DNA from: Cenarchaeum sp. SB0675_bin_21
GTDB taxonomy: Archaea; Thermoproteota; Nitrososphaeria; Nitrososphaerales; Nitrosopumilaceae
DNA: 53,218 nucleotides
Reading direction: 5' to 3'
NCBI GenBank assembly: GCA_009843815.1
Contig: VYCS01000002.1
Location: forward strand, 36,037-89,254
Part shown: positions 52,477-53,218 of the stretch, one piece after another
Position numbering within the stretch: the first letter of the stretch is position 1
Layout of the letters: every line of letters starts with the position of its first letter
Position numbers and translations under genes: made by a program
The notes under the pieces: model-generated
What the model saw: only the letters and a program-made list of their open reading frames with translations
What the model was told of the DNA's origin: nothing
Database searches by the model: none

Positions 52477-52934
52477 GCGCTCTTCCTCCGGCCCCTGCGA
52501 GTTCGAGTCTGTTTTTTAGTATCCAAGGATGTCTTGCTCTTGGGAGTGTTGGAGGTTGATCTCTTAATTGGCATACCAGCTATGCTCATACAGTTATGAA
52601 TAGCCTGGTCTAGCGACTTCATGCCAGCCAATCGTATATCAGAGTACCACTTTAGATACTCACCATACATATCCAACCCCATTAAAACTGCATTTGAGTA
52701 TGTTCGTATATTATACTCAACAATATCTTTGGATAACTGATTCTGAGGTAGTTTATTCGTCTTTGCGAGCTCCAATGTGTGTCCTGCTTCAAAAGTGTCT
52801 TCTATAATACGCATGTACTCCCGGTAGAGATCCGAATACATCTTTACGTATAGTGGTATCTGTGTGTCAATCTTCTTCATTACACGGGCGGCATTATCCT
52901 TAACTATATCACTGGTAAGTTGTTCTTCTGACAT
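52473..52934 (-). CDS. Helical phasin-like protein
   Basis: 153 residues, not a recognised family. The body is almost entirely amphipathic helix (~10-125; KKIDTQIPLYVKMYSDLYREYM, RTYSNAVLMGLDMYGEYLKWYSD). It is followed by a Lys/Arg/Ser/Thr-rich unstructured tail (KSKTSLDTKKQTRTRRGRRKSA) suited to binding nucleic acid or a polyanion. The helical part resembles phasin and PhaE-type proteins of polyester granules, which some Thaumarchaeota make. No polymerase gene is in the window. It is co-translated with the aldehyde dehydrogenase. Confidence 0.6.
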   Translation of the reverse strand: MSEEQLTSDIVKDNAARVMKKIDTQIPLYVKMYSDLYREYMRIIEDTFEAGHTLELAKTNKLPQNQLSKDIVEYNIRTYSNAVLMGLDMYGEYLKWYSDIRLAGMKSLDQAIHNCMSIAGMPIKRSTSNTPKSKTSLDTKKQTRTRRGRRKSA

Positions 52935-53218
52935 ATCATAGTGTGATATTCTCCCGCTAATATATCTAGAGTCGGGTTGTTACCACAAGAGTTACAACCA
53001 AAACATAATACTACCATGCAGAGCAGTCTGCATCTGTAATGCCAGAGCAAACTATACAAATATTCCACACATCATGATGCTAAAAATTTAGATCTATTAA
53101 TTATTTAATGTAATAATGATTAAATTTGTGATATATGATGAAAGATTACACCCTATGATTGTTTAAGACATTGCAGTGTGCCATCACATACCAGAGTGTA
53201 ATGAACTTGATCAAAGTC
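52935..53218. other. AT-rich non-coding end of the window
   Basis: It contains the leftward promoter of the phasin-like gene (atatatta near 52957-52966) and a very AT-rich block (53085-53140) that may be the promoter of a gene beyond the window. No ORF or RNA gene is seen. Confidence 0.45.

Overview
The window is chromosomal DNA from an archaeon, most likely a Thaumarchaeota/Nitrososphaeria member of the ammonia-oxidiser type. The evidence is the gene set: archaeal information genes (aIF2-alpha, aIF2-gamma, S6e, Nop10, pelota, TFE, PriS/PriL, NAC, Trm56, GatDE, Cdc48), a tetraether-lipid-synthase-like radical SAM protein, and several small zinc proteins and two-gene modules that I associate with Thaumarchaeota. 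Base composition is moderate (about 40-45% GC by eye), with two clearly GC-richer secreted-protein genes. Promoters look archaeal: TATA boxes about 20-30 nt before start codons, often implying leaderless mRNAs. The genus is not determinable by eye. No ammonia-oxidation genes, rRNA or CRISPR array are present.

Layout. 1-6384 is accessory: the end of a BspA/DUF285 surface-repeat protein, a small membrane protein, a winged-helix regulator coupled to a multi-pass membrane protein, an 890-bp gene-poor stretch with a C11 run, and a large secreted fusion of cyclophilin, PQQ-type sugar dehydrogenase and a DsbA-like thioredoxin. 6385-14134 holds tRNA-Lys, Cdc48, the GatD-GatE amidotransferase pair and the Tes-like radical SAM enzyme. 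14135-20764 holds a decayed IS605 tnpB, TrmB- and DtxR-type regulators, a 54-aa zinc protein, pelota, CutA, a site-2 protease, an orphan GC-rich stretch and a TfoX-like protein. 20774-26474 is translation and glycosylation: aIF2-alpha-Nop10, AglB, a PEBP-family protein, and S6e-aIF2-gamma-PIN.

26592-29732 is a second large secreted fusion, joining two kinds of ABC substrate-binding protein. 30036-36870 has the primase pair, ArgH, a UbiD decarboxylase, a PAC4-like protein, a zinc protein and a PhoU-family regulator. 37120-41226 is a rightward series: PUA protein, NAC, coiled-coil protein, RuvC-like protein, HflX, Trm56, TFE. 41223-45395 (leftward) has a TPR protein, a CitE-like lyase, an MDR reductase and aspartate kinase. 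45480-45840 is an internally deleted IS605-type remnant that supplies the C-terminus of a MurG-like glycosyltransferase. 46821-51128 is a riboflavin operon: RibE, RibB, RibH, GTP cyclohydrolase III, an amidohydrolase and an ArfC/RibD-type reductase. The window ends with an aldehyde dehydrogenase and a phasin-like protein.

The most interesting points are the amidohydrolase inside the riboflavin operon (a candidate for a step without an assigned archaeal enzyme), the two secreted multidomain fusions, the RuvC-like protein beside HflX, and the IS605 remnant that has become part of a host gene.
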